Source: Poriferisodalis sp965262965
GTDB lineage: Bacteria; Actinomycetota; Acidimicrobiia; Acidimicrobiales; Poriferisodalaceae
DNA length: 64,000 nt
Direction: 5' to 3'
Assembly: GCF_965262965.1 (NCBI RefSeq)
Contig: NZ_OZ253573.1
Location: 2,356,001 to 2,420,000, forward strand
In this document: piece after piece, positions 8,901 through 17,445 of the stretch
How the letters are laid out: the number at the start of each line of letters is the position of its first letter
Numbering within the stretch: position 1 is the first letter of the stretch
Translations under genes and position numbers: made by a program
The notes under the pieces: generated by a model
What the model was told of the DNA's origin: nothing
What the model saw: only the letters and a program-made list of their open reading frames with translations
Database searches by the model: none

Positions 8901-11149
8901 TCGCGGGTCAACAACTCCGCTTCTTCGAGCCACGCCACTGCTGTTCGCACCCGTGTGTCATCTGTCGCTGAATCGCGGGTGAAGTCGTCCGCTTCATCCT
9001 CGGTGAGGATCTCACCGGACGTGGCCACGACCTCACCGGTTCGTCCGCTTCGGCGGTCGAGGGCACGCAGCGAGCGCAGCACCCCGTGGATCTCGCGTCG
9101 AGTCAGACGCGACCTCGCCGACAACCCGAACTGGCGCTCCACGTCATCCTCGGTGTAGAGCAGCACACAGTGCGCCTGCTGCTGGTCCCGCCCGGCCCGT
9201 CCTGCTTCTTGCAGGTAGTTCTCCAGTGAAGATGGGATATCGGCGTGGATGACCAGTCGTACGTCAGGCTTGTCGATCCCCATCCCGAACGCATTGGTGG
9301 CGACGATGACCCGAAGCTCGCCGTCAATGAAGCGCTGTTGGATGGTCTTCTTCTCTTCGGGTTGCAAGCCGGCGTGGAAGCGGTCAGCGTCGATTCCTTG
9401 CGCCCCGAGGAATTCGGCGACCTCGCTGGTGCGCCTGCGGGTCGCGCAGTACACGATCGCCCCTCCCGGCAGGTGCTGGGGCAGATGGTGCTCCAGGGTC
9501 ATCTTGATGTCTGGAAGCTTCATCGCAGTTGTCGTCGGCGACACCACAAAGTTCAGGTTGGTCCTGCGGGTTCCGCCGTCGACCAAGCGCAATTCGATAC
9601 CGAGGTGTCTGCCGAAGTACTCGCAGATTTCGGTCTTGACCTCCGGTTTGGCAGTTGCGGTCAGGCACAGCACCGGCGGCGCTCGCTCACTGGCGGACTT
9701 TTCGCGGATGAAACGTCCCACATAGCGGTAGTCGGGGCGGAAGTCGTGACCCCATTTCGACAGGCAATGGGCTTCATCGAGCACCCAGGCACCGATTTCG
9801 CGTTGCGCCATGGCGCTGCGCACCGATGGGCTGCGCAGCTGCTCGGGGGAGATCAACACAATCGCTGCATCACCCAGCCGGACCTTGTTGAGCGCGTCGG
9901 CGCGTTCGGGCAGCGACATCATCCCGTTGACGGTGACGCACGAGGTGATGCCTTGCTTCTCGAGACCGGCCACTTGGTCCGCCATGAGCGCCACGAGCGG
10001 CGAGATCACCACCGTCAGCGCACCCGTTTTGTCGTAACGGGACAGCGCCGGCAACTGGTAGCACAGCGACTTGCCTGCACCGGTAGGCAGTATCGCCAGC
10101 GCATCTTGGCCCGCCATCGCTGTCTCGACGATCCGCTGCTGCAATGACTCATCGGACTCCGGGTCAGCGGGCTGCTCTCGGAACGAATCGAAGCCGAACC
10201 ACCGCTTGAGTTCCTGCACCGAATTGTGGTGAGCGCGACACCATGCGCAGCGCTCGTCGTTGCATGCGTTGTCGCGCAGGCTCCGAACGAGCCGACTGGC
10301 GCCCGGGAACTGGTGGCGCACCCACGGCGGCATCACCGAGGTTCCTCCCGACACCGAGATCCACGCCATCGCGAACGCAAGGACCCAGCCGTGCTCAGGG
10401 GCGTCAGCGATCGCCCGTCGAAGCTGTGTCTGGCATGCGTGTTCGTCGAGGCGGCTGCGGATCGCCTCTCGCGCCCCGGACGCGCTGGGGCTCTGCGAGC
10501 CTCGCAACGCAGCGAAGAACAGGTCGAAGCCGGCCGATTGGGGGCCTCTGGTGGTCAGCCAGTGCCACGCCGTCAGCGTTTCCGGCGGCGCTTCGTGCAA
10601 CGCCTCACGCTGGTCGATGAACAACTGCAACGCCAACCGTGCGTCGAGGTATGGATCGTTGCGTTCGCTGCGCGTCAGCGGAGCGTCCTTGTAGTGCTTG
10701 ACGAGATGGTGGTAGGGGTTCCGAGGAAACGCCAGTGGATTGATCCACAGCGTGTCCAAGGCGGGCAACTGCAACAATCGCAGTCCAGGATCTGCTGCTC
10801 GCAGGATCGGCAGATCAAATTCGATCAGATTGTGGCCCAGGACAAACTCGGCACCTTCCGCCAGGGCGTCTAGATCCCGAAGTGCCTGATCGGCAGAATC
10901 AACCCGCCTTTTCCCGACGACTTCGTCACCCTCCTTGACAACGAGGTTCGCGTTGTCGAGCGCAGTCGATCTTGCATTCTTGGCCCACACGACACTCTGG
11001 CCCGTGTCGGCGCGCACACCCGCGAATGCGTAGATGCGGCCGCCATCGCCAGCGACCTCGAGGTCTAACGCGAGACATCGGGACAGCGCTTCAGAAATAG
11101 TGGGCATGACTACGACATCATCCCCGATCTTGTCGGGACCTGACCACAT
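5906..11149 (-). CDS. Triple fusion: DEDD exonuclease - RecQ helicase - UvrD helicase
   Basis: A 1747-aa protein. Residues about 15-185 form a DnaQ-like exonuclease (D29/E31 in LDLEV, D112 in FDLP, D169 in YLDAR). A small Cys/His cluster follows (C296, C301, C304). RecQ starts near 320 with Walker A TGAGKS (K360) and the box VLDEAHCLSKWGHDFRPDY. From about 1130 there is an SF1A helicase (AGPGSGKT, DEYQDIGDDE, VGDDDQNIYSF, TAHRAKGLEF, YVAMTRAK). It should unwind and degrade DNA in the cytoplasm. Such fusions are known in actinobacteria and occur in defence islands. It converges on the RT operon with 72 bases between stops, so it has its own transcript. An alternative start at 11107 (MPTISEAL) would still keep the exonuclease. 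Confidence 0.9.
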   Translation of the reverse strand: MWSGPDKIGDDVVVMPTISEALSRCLALDLEVAGDGGRIYAFAGVRADTGQSVVWAKNARSTALDNANLVVKEGDEVVGKRRVDSADQALRDLDALAEGAEFVLGHNLIEFDLPILRAADPGLRLLQLPALDTLWINPLAFPRNPYHHLVKHYKDAPLTRSERNDPYLDARLALQLFIDQREALHEAPPETLTAWHWLTTRGPQSAGFDLFFAALRGSQSPSASGAREAIRSRLDEHACQTQLRRAIADAPEHGWVLAFAMAWISVSGGTSVMPPWVRHQFPGASRLVRSLRDNACNDERCAWCRAHHNSVQELKRWFGFDSFREQPADPESDESLQQRIVETAMAGQDALAILPTGAGKSLCYQLPALSRYDKTGALTVVISPLVALMADQVAGLEKQGITSCVTVNGMMSLPERADALNKVRLGDAAIVLISPEQLRSPSVRSAMAQREIGAWVLDEAHCLSKWGHDFRPDYRYVGRFIREKSASERAPPVLCLTATAKPEVKTEICEYFGRHLGIELRLVDGGTRRTNLNFVVSPTTTAMKLPDIKMTLEHHLPQHLPGGAIVYCATRRRTSEVAEFLGAQGIDADRFHAGLQPEEKKTIQQRFIDGELRVIVATNAFGMGIDKPDVRLVIHADIPSSLENYLQEAGRAGRDQQQAHCVLLYTEDDVERQFGLSARSRLTRREIHGVLRSLRALDRRSGRTGEVVATSGEILTEDEADDFTRDSATDDTRVRTAVAWLEEAELLTREENRVSVFPSSLRVGTVEEARTRLGGGDLNEGQRIALLAIVKALIDADPDDGISTDALMGVAGLNSDKLRAALYDLERRGLASNDTVVTAFVHVGVRRPSRSRLTEASGMEETLVGLMQESAPDLPLDGSAPLNLRVAAQQLHDAGFADARPEFIVRTLGGIAQDGRGDGGGRGSVTVRKHGVESVWVTLKREWSSLESLAQRRRGAAGVLLKHLLSKLTPGSRGNDLLVSTTLGDLQKAVDEAIKVDPTLRAGTKDARRLMERALMWLHEQEVVRLNRGLTVFRPAMTISLEPVTRGFRQTDFTELDDHYGRTVRQIHVMAEFAEQGLTKVADALRLSLDYFELGDDEFVRRWLPRRRAEIDRPTTAASWKSIVGNLSSAQRAIVASDRETTNVLVLAGPGSGKTRVLVHRIAYLIRVKRQNPRGILALAYNRHAAADVRRRLRELIGDDANGVMVLTCHALAMRLVGASFSGTASQTSDSKFEEKLNEVMAKAIALLQGDELEPEEAEESRTRLLAGFRWILVDEYQDIGDDEYKLISALAGRTATDADARLTLFTVGDDDQNIYSFNGTSPEFIRRFEQDYGAKTEYLIDNYRSSGHIIDAANAVIAPATSRMKAKHTISSDRARRGDPAGGVWSELDRVAAGRVQVLPSGNSWVSQAQAVMAELGRLCGLARDWDWSRCAVIAREWSQLEPVRSICIRDDIPVQLANENEMSLWHLRETQALRHEIQQHGTALVRNGDLTAWLDRQPSGPWTELLSQAIEEHDIETGGAEMPAVSVIEWLAEWCRDTRRRQRGLLLLTAHRAKGLEFDHVAVLDGGWDRHGRDEDADAPRRLYYVAMTRAKQTLTLSHLDSAHPFGGPLQGSDSVLWRRPVALPPTAELGRSYRSLTLRDVYLSFTGRKPAGDRIHRSIVALSPGDPLQMRHRNDRWEILDRGGVVVGVLAGSFEVPNGMRCVEASVSAIATWGKNQSDPQYTSELKCDQWEVVIPDLVFEPGG

Positions 11150-11324
11150 AGGCGACGACTTCGCCGATTAGCCACACCTCCAGACGCGCGTAACGGCTCG
11201 AACAACCAACGGGCGCCCGTCAATCTGGCTTGTCGGTCGAGATCAAGATCCGATAGTCATCTCGTCCAGGAATCAACGCTGGCAGTTCATCGAAGCCCAG
11301 CGCGAACCTCTCGACGTTGGGCGG

Positions 11325-11555
11325 TCACGCTCGCTGGGGCTCAGATTCCGCGACCCTCTGCTGCACCCGCGTCCGCGCCTCTTCGACGAGTTGCTGGGGT
11401 GCCTCATCGAGGTCCGTAACGATGCTCGCTTCGAACAGTTCGTGGCGCTCGGCCGGGTTGAGCTTCTCAAGCTCAGCTGCCGTCACGATGTCGTCGGACA
11501 CATGCCGACCATAGGGCCAGCCTGATCGGGCCAAGCGGCTGATTCTCGATGACAT
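11325..11555 (-). CDS. Small hypothetical protein
   Basis: A 76-aa acidic helical protein with the core TAAELEKLNPAERHELFEAS followed by IVTDLDEAP, a pattern common in short actinobacterial proteins of unknown role, possibly antitoxins. An alternative GTG start lies at 11501. After the TGA the same frame stays open for 34 protein-like codons (containing RFALGFDELPALIPG), so this may be a gene broken by one stop, or a relic next to another relic. No obvious partner is adjacent. Confidence 0.4.
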   Translation of the reverse strand: MSSRISRLARSGWPYGRHVSDDIVTAAELEKLNPAERHELFEASIVTDLDEAPQQLVEEARTRVQQRVAESEPQRA

Positions 11556-11606
11556 GTGGTGCTGGGGCGGTTCGCGGGGTCCGTTAGCAGTGTGAAACGC
11601 TGGCCC

Positions 11607-11758
11607 ATGGCACGCATCACGGTCATTCCCGACGACTCCTGGGACGGGGAGCTCGGCGAGCTGCACCCCCGGGTCGTGGACCGCACCTACGGCCGGGTCG
11701 ACCACATCCTCGCCATCCACTCGCTGAACCCCCGCTCCATGGCGGCACACCAAGGCCT
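11607..11758 (+). pseudogene. 5' fragment of AhpD-like selenoprotein gene
   Basis: The first 50 codons match the intact copies at 27615 and 31617 closely (MARITVIPDD, then NPRSMAAHQGL). Homology stops at 11758, 12 bases before the inverted repeat of an IS30-type remnant, and the frame closes at 11786. The active-site region with the in-frame TGA is absent. The break is best explained by transposon-linked deletion. Confidence 0.85.
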
Positions 11759-11770
11759 GGCGAACTCCAT

Positions 11771-12552
11771 CGGTGGTTGCAAGTGAACGGTCATGATGAC
11801 CGTTGCCTACACATGCAGCCGACCGATGGAGGTGTCGAGTATGGCAGCGAGGCTGAGTTTGGATGAGCGGGTGTTCATCGAGTCGTCGCTGGGGGCGGGC
11901 CGCAGCGTCGCGGACGCAGCGGCCCGGCTGGGCCGTGATCCGTCGGCGGTGCATCGCGAGCTGGCCCGCTGCGGCGTGCGGGCTATGACGCCCGCTCGGC
12001 GGACGCGTGGGCGTGCGCGAGGGCGCGACGCGTTCGGGTCTCCAAGCTGGCGGTCGATCGGGTGCTGGCCGCTGCGGTCGATGAGCGCTTGAGGCTGAGG
12101 TGGTCCCCGCACGCCGCGGCGGCGGACCTGCGCGAGGCGGGCATGAGCGTGTGCGCGGAGACGATCTATCGGGCGTGCTACGCGAACGACGCGCGCAGCG
12201 GCCTGCCCGCCGGCTACAGCGCGCCGGCCGTCGCCGCCGCGGTCACCGCGGCGCTGGGCCGCCAGCCCGGCGGGCTGGTGCGCACCCTCACCTGGGACCA
12301 AGGCCGCGAGACGGCCCGCTGGGCCGACATCGAGGCCGCGCTCGGCATCGAGGTGTTGTTCTGCGAGCCGCGCTCGCCGTGGCAGCGACCCACCAACGCA
12401 CCGCTGCGCCGATGGCTCCCCAAAGGCACCAGCCTCGACATCGGGCAGCTGCGGCTCTCGGTCATCGAGGACAAACTCAACCACATGCCCCGCCGACTCC
12501 ACCACTGGGCATCAGCACACGACATCTACACTCAACTCACTTGCAACCACCG
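11771..12552 (+). mobile_element. IS30-family remnant with 16-bp terminal inverted repeats
   Basis: Perfect 16-bp inverted repeats, CGGTGGTTGCAAGTGA at 11771-11786 and its complement at 12537-12552, bound a 782-bp element. IS30 elements are normally about 1.0-1.2 kb, so this is an internally deleted copy. No clear target-site duplication is seen. The left end abuts a cut AhpD gene and the right end creates the stop codon of a cut DUF4268 gene, so a deletion between two genes seems to have accompanied insertion. Confidence 0.8.
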
Positions 12553-12556
12553 CTAG
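11841..12556 (+). pseudogene. IS30-family transposase, frameshifted and internally deleted
   Basis: The N-terminal HTH is recognisable (RLSLDERVFIESSLGAGRS). Near 11985 the homology moves to another frame (YDARSADAWACARARR onward), and from 12062 that frame continues through SPHAAAADLREAG and the DDE part TLTWDQGRE...SPWQRPTN. The roughly 80-residue block with the first catalytic Asp is missing, and the catalytic Glu after SPWQRGTNE is absent (TNAPLRR). It cannot be an active transposase. Confidence 0.82.
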
Positions 12557-13005
12557 AGCTTGCCGACGTTCAACTGCACGGCGGCCGGCGAGTCACCGAT
12601 GCGCACCGCGTGCACCTCGATCCCGAAGAAACCGCTTCCCTCGCCTGACAGCGAATTCAGCCAATTCAGTGCCGAGCGATGCTCGGGACGGAACGACTTC
12701 GCGACCAGCACGGCCCAGTGCGCTTCCAGCCTGGCGGCGTAGGTGATCAGCTTGCCCAGGTGGTCGTGGTCGGTGGGTTCCAGGAGGTTCTCGACGACGA
12801 GACGGTGTCCGGTGTTCGCATCCCGGAACACGACATCAGCCGAGAACGGCCCGACCGGGACCTCGCCACCCTCCAGTTCCAGATCCATCTGCAGCGCCTT
12901 GCCGAGGTGGTCAGGATGCTGGGCCAGCCAGGGACTGAAATCCCGGGCCTCATCGGGCCACACCTCACGCAGCGGCACGTCTTCGAGCGACTCAACTTCA
13001 ACCAC
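12553..13005 (-). pseudogene. DUF4268-family gene truncated at its 3' end by the IS30 remnant
   Basis: A 150-codon frame from a GTG at 13005, paralogous to the intact gene at 22719-23660: DVVFRDANTGHRLVVENLL and HLGKLITYAA are shared. The match ends at AVQLNV, exactly where the IS inverted repeat begins; the TAG stop is formed at the junction. The PD-(D/E)XK-like N-terminal domain survives; the C-terminal DUF4268 domain is lost. The upstream leader region is also shared with 17350-17412 and 23658-23710. Residual function as a stand-alone nuclease-like domain cannot be excluded. Confidence 0.75.
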
Positions 13006-13177
13006 GGGACTCGTCCCCTTTGTGCAGACCGGGTCCACACCGTAACGACGGTCCGCGGAGCACGGCATCGAGCCGAGACATCTCACGCAGGGGTCGCGTG
13101 ACCAACGGCTGTCGGCCAGAATGCGCCAGTCTGTCGGTTCTCGTCGACCTAATTCGCATGAGAGGGCGTGGGAGGCA

Positions 13178-15913
13178 ATGGTCGCAACACCACAGTTGAA
13201 CGGTGAGGCCCTCAAGGCCGTCAAGCACCGAGGCACGCACCTGCAGATCATCGCGTCTGCTGGCTCCGGCAAGACCGAAGTGGTGTCCCAGCGAGTCGCA
13301 GACCTCCTGGCGGATGGTGTCCGGCCTGATGGCATCGTCGCCTTCACCTTCACGGAGCGAGCGGCGAGTGAGCTCAAGGAGCGCATCGAACTTCGGGTAG
13401 TCGACCGGATGGGGCCCGCATCCATCGACCAGCTCAGCGGCCTCTTTGTCGGCACCATCCATGCCTATTGCTTCAGGCTGCTCCAGATGCACGTGCCCGA
13501 GTATGAGAACTTCGATGTCCTCGACGAGAATCAACTCACAGCCTTTGCATGCCGGGAGGCGAGCCGGCTTGGGCTTCGACAGTTCGACGAGAGCAACCGA
13601 CTCTTTCGCTCTGTTGCAAGGTTCCTCGAGAACGTCGACGTAGTCGAAAACGAGCTGCTGGACGGCGACGAGCTCCCCGAGGAATTCAGGTCGGTCCTCA
13701 CGGACTACTACGCGGCTCTGGGCCGATACCGGCTGCTGACGTACGGTCAGCAGATCCGCTCGGCTGTTGAGGAGCTAGGCCGTCCCGAGGTCGCTGCAAG
13801 AGTCCACGACCAACTTCGACACCTGATCGTCGATGAGTACCAGGACATCAATCCTGCGCAAGAAACACTGATCGGGCGGCTCACCGGTCCGCACACCGAG
13901 CTGTGCGTCGTCGGCGACGACGATCAGGCCATCTACCAGTGGCGTGGTTCAGACGTCGAGAACATCGTCACGTTCGCGGATCGCTACGCGCCGGTGACCA
14001 GCTTCACCATCACGACAAATCGGCGAAGCAGGCCTGAAATAGTGAGGACAGCCAACAGTTTCGCCAAATCCATCCCCGACCGACTGGCCAAGGCCATGCG
14101 GTCGCATCGGCCTTCGGCTGGGTCTGCCCCGCGGGTGGTCGTGTGGGACGCGGAAGACGAACAGGCAGAAGCCAGCTGGATTGCCGAGATGGTCTGCGAC
14201 TTGCATGACGCGGGTCTTCCGTACAAGGACATCGGCGTACTCGTGCGGACCAGAGCGGCCTATTCGAAGCTGCTCGCAGAACTCAACGCAAGCGGTGTGC
14301 CGGTTCAGCCCGGCGGCCGCACGGGGCTCTTTGATCAGCCGGAAGCCGAGGTGCTCGGCAAGACTTACTGCTGGCTGACTGACGTTGACTGGCGGAGGCC
14401 ATACGAGCCCGGCAGTGGCGTCGAACTCGGGTCACTGTTGGCGGAGCACGAATCGGTGTTCGGACTTCAAGATCAGCAGCACGTGAACCGGCTGAAGCGC
14501 CACCTCAGCAGGTGGCGTACGACTTCACGCGACGAGGACCGAACCGCCGATCTCGTGGGTGACTTCTATGACCTCATCGACGTCCTTGAAGTTCGCAATT
14601 GGGACCTCGACGATCCAGTCCGGCTCAGCTCGCTGGGCACGCTTGCCCGCTTCACGTCGCTTCTCGCCGACTACGAGAGCGTCCGGCGTCGTTCTCGACA
14701 GGACGCGGACAACTACGGCGAGCAGGTAGGGGGTGAGTGGGCCGGCGAGTGGTACCACAAGAATCTCGCAATTCACATCGTCAACTACGCCCATGGGAAC
14801 TACGACGGATTCGACGGTGAACCAGATGTCACCGTCGACGCGGTCGACATCACCACGATTCACAAGGCCAAGGGTCTGGAGTGGCAAGCAGTATTCGTCC
14901 CTTCGATGACCAAGAACCGCTTCCCACCTTCCAGGATGGGACGAAAGCGGGATTGGATCGTTCCTCGCGGGCTATTCGACGCCGCCCGATATGAGGGCTC
15001 TGATGCTGACGAGCGCCGGCTGTTCTACGTAGCGATCTCGCGTGCGCGTGAATGGTTGTCGGTCTCGCGGCACGCTCGGGTCACCAAGCAATCCGCCCAG
15101 CCCAGCCCCTACTGGACGGAACTCAACGCCCACCACATCGACCCGAGCGACATCGACTTGCCAACCGTCGACTCCCGCTCCTCGACTGACGAAGACCCGC
15201 TTGCGGTCACCTTTAGCGATCTGGCTTCATTTCTCGACTGCGGGATGGCATACCGGCTCCGCACCCTTATCGGCTTTCAACCCCGGCTCGCCCCAGAACT
15301 GGGCTACGGAAGAGCCGTACACCACCTCCTGCGACGCGTCGCGGAGCAAACGCAATCCGTCGGGGCGGTACCGACCGAGAGCGACGTTGAGCAGATGCTC
15401 GACAACCACTTCTTCTTGCCGGCTGCCAACAAGGCCGCCCACCGGACCATGAAGGATGCAGCCAAGGTTCTCATTCAGGACTACATCAAGAACCACGAGG
15501 ACGATCTGCACCGCGTGTGGGAAACCGAGCGTCCGTTCGAGCTCCACCTCGACGCAGTCACTGTGTCTGGGCGCGCCGACGTCATCTTGGACGAGGAGAA
15601 CGGAGTCCCGAGCGCGCTCGCGATCGTCGACTACAAGACATCAACCGATGGTTCGACTGATCCCTACGAACTCCAGTTGCAGGTCTACGCCGAGGCCGGT
15701 CGCAGAGAAGGTCTTGACGTGCGCGGTGCCTACCTTCACGATCTCAAGGGCACCCGACAACGCATCGAGATCGACACCGTCACGATTGCGTCCGCCGAAC
15801 GCAAAGTTGAGGAAGCAGCCCACAAGATTCGCAACCGCGAGTTCGAACCTGCGCCTGGGACGCGATGCCGCACGTGCGACGTTCGCACCATCTGCAGCGC
15901 GAGGCACCAGTAG
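13178..15913 (+). CDS. UvrD/PcrA-like helicase with C-terminal iron-sulphur PD-(D/E)XK nuclease
   Basis: A 911-aa protein. SF1A motifs run in order: Walker A ASAGSGKT (K32), FTFTERAASEL, DEYQDINPAQE, VGDDDQAIYQWRG, TTIHKAKGLEWQ and YVAISRARE. The last 230 residues hold a RecB-like nuclease (ALAIVDYKTS, QVYAEAGRR) with a Cys in LDCGMAY and three more in CRTCDVRTIC, the spacing of AddB/Cas4-type 4Fe-4S clusters. It should process DNA ends in repair or defence. The start at 13178 leaves the ATPase near the N-terminus, as in the family; GGAGG lies just upstream, though close. It is convergent with the exonuclease gene at 16010. Confidence 0.88.
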   Translation: MVATPQLNGEALKAVKHRGTHLQIIASAGSGKTEVVSQRVADLLADGVRPDGIVAFTFTERAASELKERIELRVVDRMGPASIDQLSGLFVGTIHAYCFRLLQMHVPEYENFDVLDENQLTAFACREASRLGLRQFDESNRLFRSVARFLENVDVVENELLDGDELPEEFRSVLTDYYAALGRYRLLTYGQQIRSAVEELGRPEVAARVHDQLRHLIVDEYQDINPAQETLIGRLTGPHTELCVVGDDDQAIYQWRGSDVENIVTFADRYAPVTSFTITTNRRSRPEIVRTANSFAKSIPDRLAKAMRSHRPSAGSAPRVVVWDAEDEQAEASWIAEMVCDLHDAGLPYKDIGVLVRTRAAYSKLLAELNASGVPVQPGGRTGLFDQPEAEVLGKTYCWLTDVDWRRPYEPGSGVELGSLLAEHESVFGLQDQQHVNRLKRHLSRWRTTSRDEDRTADLVGDFYDLIDVLEVRNWDLDDPVRLSSLGTLARFTSLLADYESVRRRSRQDADNYGEQVGGEWAGEWYHKNLAIHIVNYAHGNYDGFDGEPDVTVDAVDITTIHKAKGLEWQAVFVPSMTKNRFPPSRMGRKRDWIVPRGLFDAARYEGSDADERRLFYVAISRAREWLSVSRHARVTKQSAQPSPYWTELNAHHIDPSDIDLPTVDSRSSTDEDPLAVTFSDLASFLDCGMAYRLRTLIGFQPRLAPELGYGRAVHHLLRRVAEQTQSVGAVPTESDVEQMLDNHFFLPAANKAAHRTMKDAAKVLIQDYIKNHEDDLHRVWETERPFELHLDAVTVSGRADVILDEENGVPSALAIVDYKTSTDGSTDPYELQLQVYAEAGRREGLDVRGAYLHDLKGTRQRIEIDTVTIASAERKVEEAAHKIRNREFEPAPGTRCRTCDVRTICSARHQ

Positions 15914-16009
15914 ACGCCGAGAATCGTCCCACTCAGCCGGTTCTCGCTTCCCATCTCGACCGGTTCGGGGGCGGCCAACTCCGGATCTCGGCAAGTGGTT
16001 GGACTCGTC

Positions 16010-17170
16010 CTAGTTGATGCAGTCCAGGAAGTCGGAAACTTCCATGATCGGGATCTGGTATTGCCTCGCCTTCTTGGCCTTGCCTGAGAGGCTCGAGGCG
16101 TCGGCAGCTACCAACAAGTCGCAGCCCTTCTTTGTTACCGACCCGACTGGTTGCAGGCCAGCCCTGGTAGCGAGGTGCTCCAGATCGTCCCGTTCAAAGT
16201 GCCTGCCGTCCACTACCGCTGTCCCGGTGAAGCAAACACGTGCGCCGACATCGATGCCGCTCACGGACGGCAATTCCGTGATGTCTGGAATCGGGACTTC
16301 GGGCAGTTCGAGCGCGACGGCGATCAGCTGCATCAGCTCATGCTCGTCGGGCGTGACGACGTGGTCGCGTAGCGCAGCGGCGACGACCGCATCGAAGTAT
16401 CGCTGGTGGGCCAGCCGTGCCTGCGCTGGACTGACTCCAAGGTCCTGCGCCAGCTCAGTCAGTTCACGGCGCTCATCCGCAGTGATCACGTGATCGTCGA
16501 GCACCCAGTCGAGCATGTCCAGGTACGCCAACATCGCCTCATCGGAGTAGGGGTAGTGGGCTTTGCTGACGGTGCGCACCATCTCGTTGGAAACCATGCC
16601 CATGCCCGTGCGCCGCTGTGTACGGGGCGTCCCACTCCCATCGATGTAGCCGATGTGGCATGGGGCCAAGCCCTGGTCACTCCCGTCTGCTTCCTCAGCC
16701 TCGTATACCCGCGTGAGCAGAACTGCTGTGGCGCGCGCGTCGGCCAAGGCTTGATGTTGCTCGGTAGCCGCAATTTCATGGCGTCGGCATGCAACGCCGA
16801 GCTTCTCCGACGTAGCCCTGAGGGTGCAATAGCCCGACCCCGCAACGAAAGTCGTGTCGATCCGCCCGAACTCCTGGCTGAGCATGCGGGAATCAAACGA
16901 CAGGTTGTGCGCCACCAAGGTGCTGCCATGCATACGGCGAGCCAACGCAGCAGCGATCTCGGCGAATGTGGGCGCAGCCTCGACCATTGAAGCGGTGATG
17001 CCGTGCACGTTCGTCGGACCTACATCGCGCTCCGGGTTCACCAAGGTGTCGAATTCATCAACCACATCGCCGGTGTCCACGTCCACCTCAACCGCGGCAA
17101 TCTCGACGATCCGATCGCGCTTCCCAAACCCCGTCGTCTCGCAATCGACTACCAACCAGCGTCGGTCCAC
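16010..17170 (-). CDS. DnaQ-like 3'-5' exonuclease with C-terminal BRCT domain
   Basis: A 386-aa protein. Residues 1-155 form a DEDDh exonuclease: D9 and E11 in VVDCETTG, D93 in HNLSFD, H139 and D144 in QHQALADARA. Residues about 205-295 are helical with two similar acidic segments (ITADERRE, VTPDEHEL), perhaps TerB-like. Residues about 305-386 form a BRCT domain (GARVCFTGTAV...KARQYQIPIMEV) like those of NAD-dependent ligase and actinobacterial epsilon-like proteins. Likely role: trimming of 3' ends in repair. It lies tail to tail with the helicase-nuclease at 13178, so the two may work on the same substrates but are not one operon. Confidence 0.85.
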   Translation of the reverse strand: MDRRWLVVDCETTGFGKRDRIVEIAAVEVDVDTGDVVDEFDTLVNPERDVGPTNVHGITASMVEAAPTFAEIAAALARRMHGSTLVAHNLSFDSRMLSQEFGRIDTTFVAGSGYCTLRATSEKLGVACRRHEIAATEQHQALADARATAVLLTRVYEAEEADGSDQGLAPCHIGYIDGSGTPRTQRRTGMGMVSNEMVRTVSKAHYPYSDEAMLAYLDMLDWVLDDHVITADERRELTELAQDLGVSPAQARLAHQRYFDAVVAAALRDHVVTPDEHELMQLIAVALELPEVPIPDITELPSVSGIDVGARVCFTGTAVVDGRHFERDDLEHLATRAGLQPVGSVTKKGCDLLVAADASSLSGKAKKARQYQIPIMEVSDFLDCIN

Positions 17171-17349
17171 AATGCACCCCTGTCGTCACTGGACTCTGAC
17201 ATCCTGCGGCCCGCGAGTCTGACAAGCAATGGGTTTCCGTCAAGATCTTTGTGGGCTGCACTCCCCTGCGCGTCGCCAGATATGCCGGACCTCTCTCAGC
17301 AGTCTGCCCCAGCCCGCAGTCCCGGTACTCCACTGCGCGATCAGGGGCA

Positions 17350-17412
17350 TCGAGTGACGCAACTTCAACCATGGGATTCGACCCTTTCGTGCAGACCGGC
17401 TCCAAACGGTAA
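17350..17412 (-). pseudogene. 5'-end fragment of a DUF4268-family gene
   Basis: About 60 bases match the start and leader of the DUF4268 genes at 13005 and 23660: an ATG at 17372 followed by codons for MVEVASLD, and an upstream leader containing GTGCAGACC. The reading frame diverges after about nine codons. It is a third relic of this family, now just ahead of the PLD-type membrane gene. Confidence 0.6.
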
Positions 17413-17445
17413 GGACAGCTCGCTCACGACAGGGCTGAGCGGGAG

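Noticed and set aside
9245..10147. Rightward reading frame of 300 codons
   Set aside because: Antisense to the RecQ part of the fusion helicase.
11325..11327. TGA in the small gene at 11325 as another Sec codon
   Set aside because: The frame stays open for 34 codons, but no GGUC-type hairpin follows and there is no paired Cys or redox motif.
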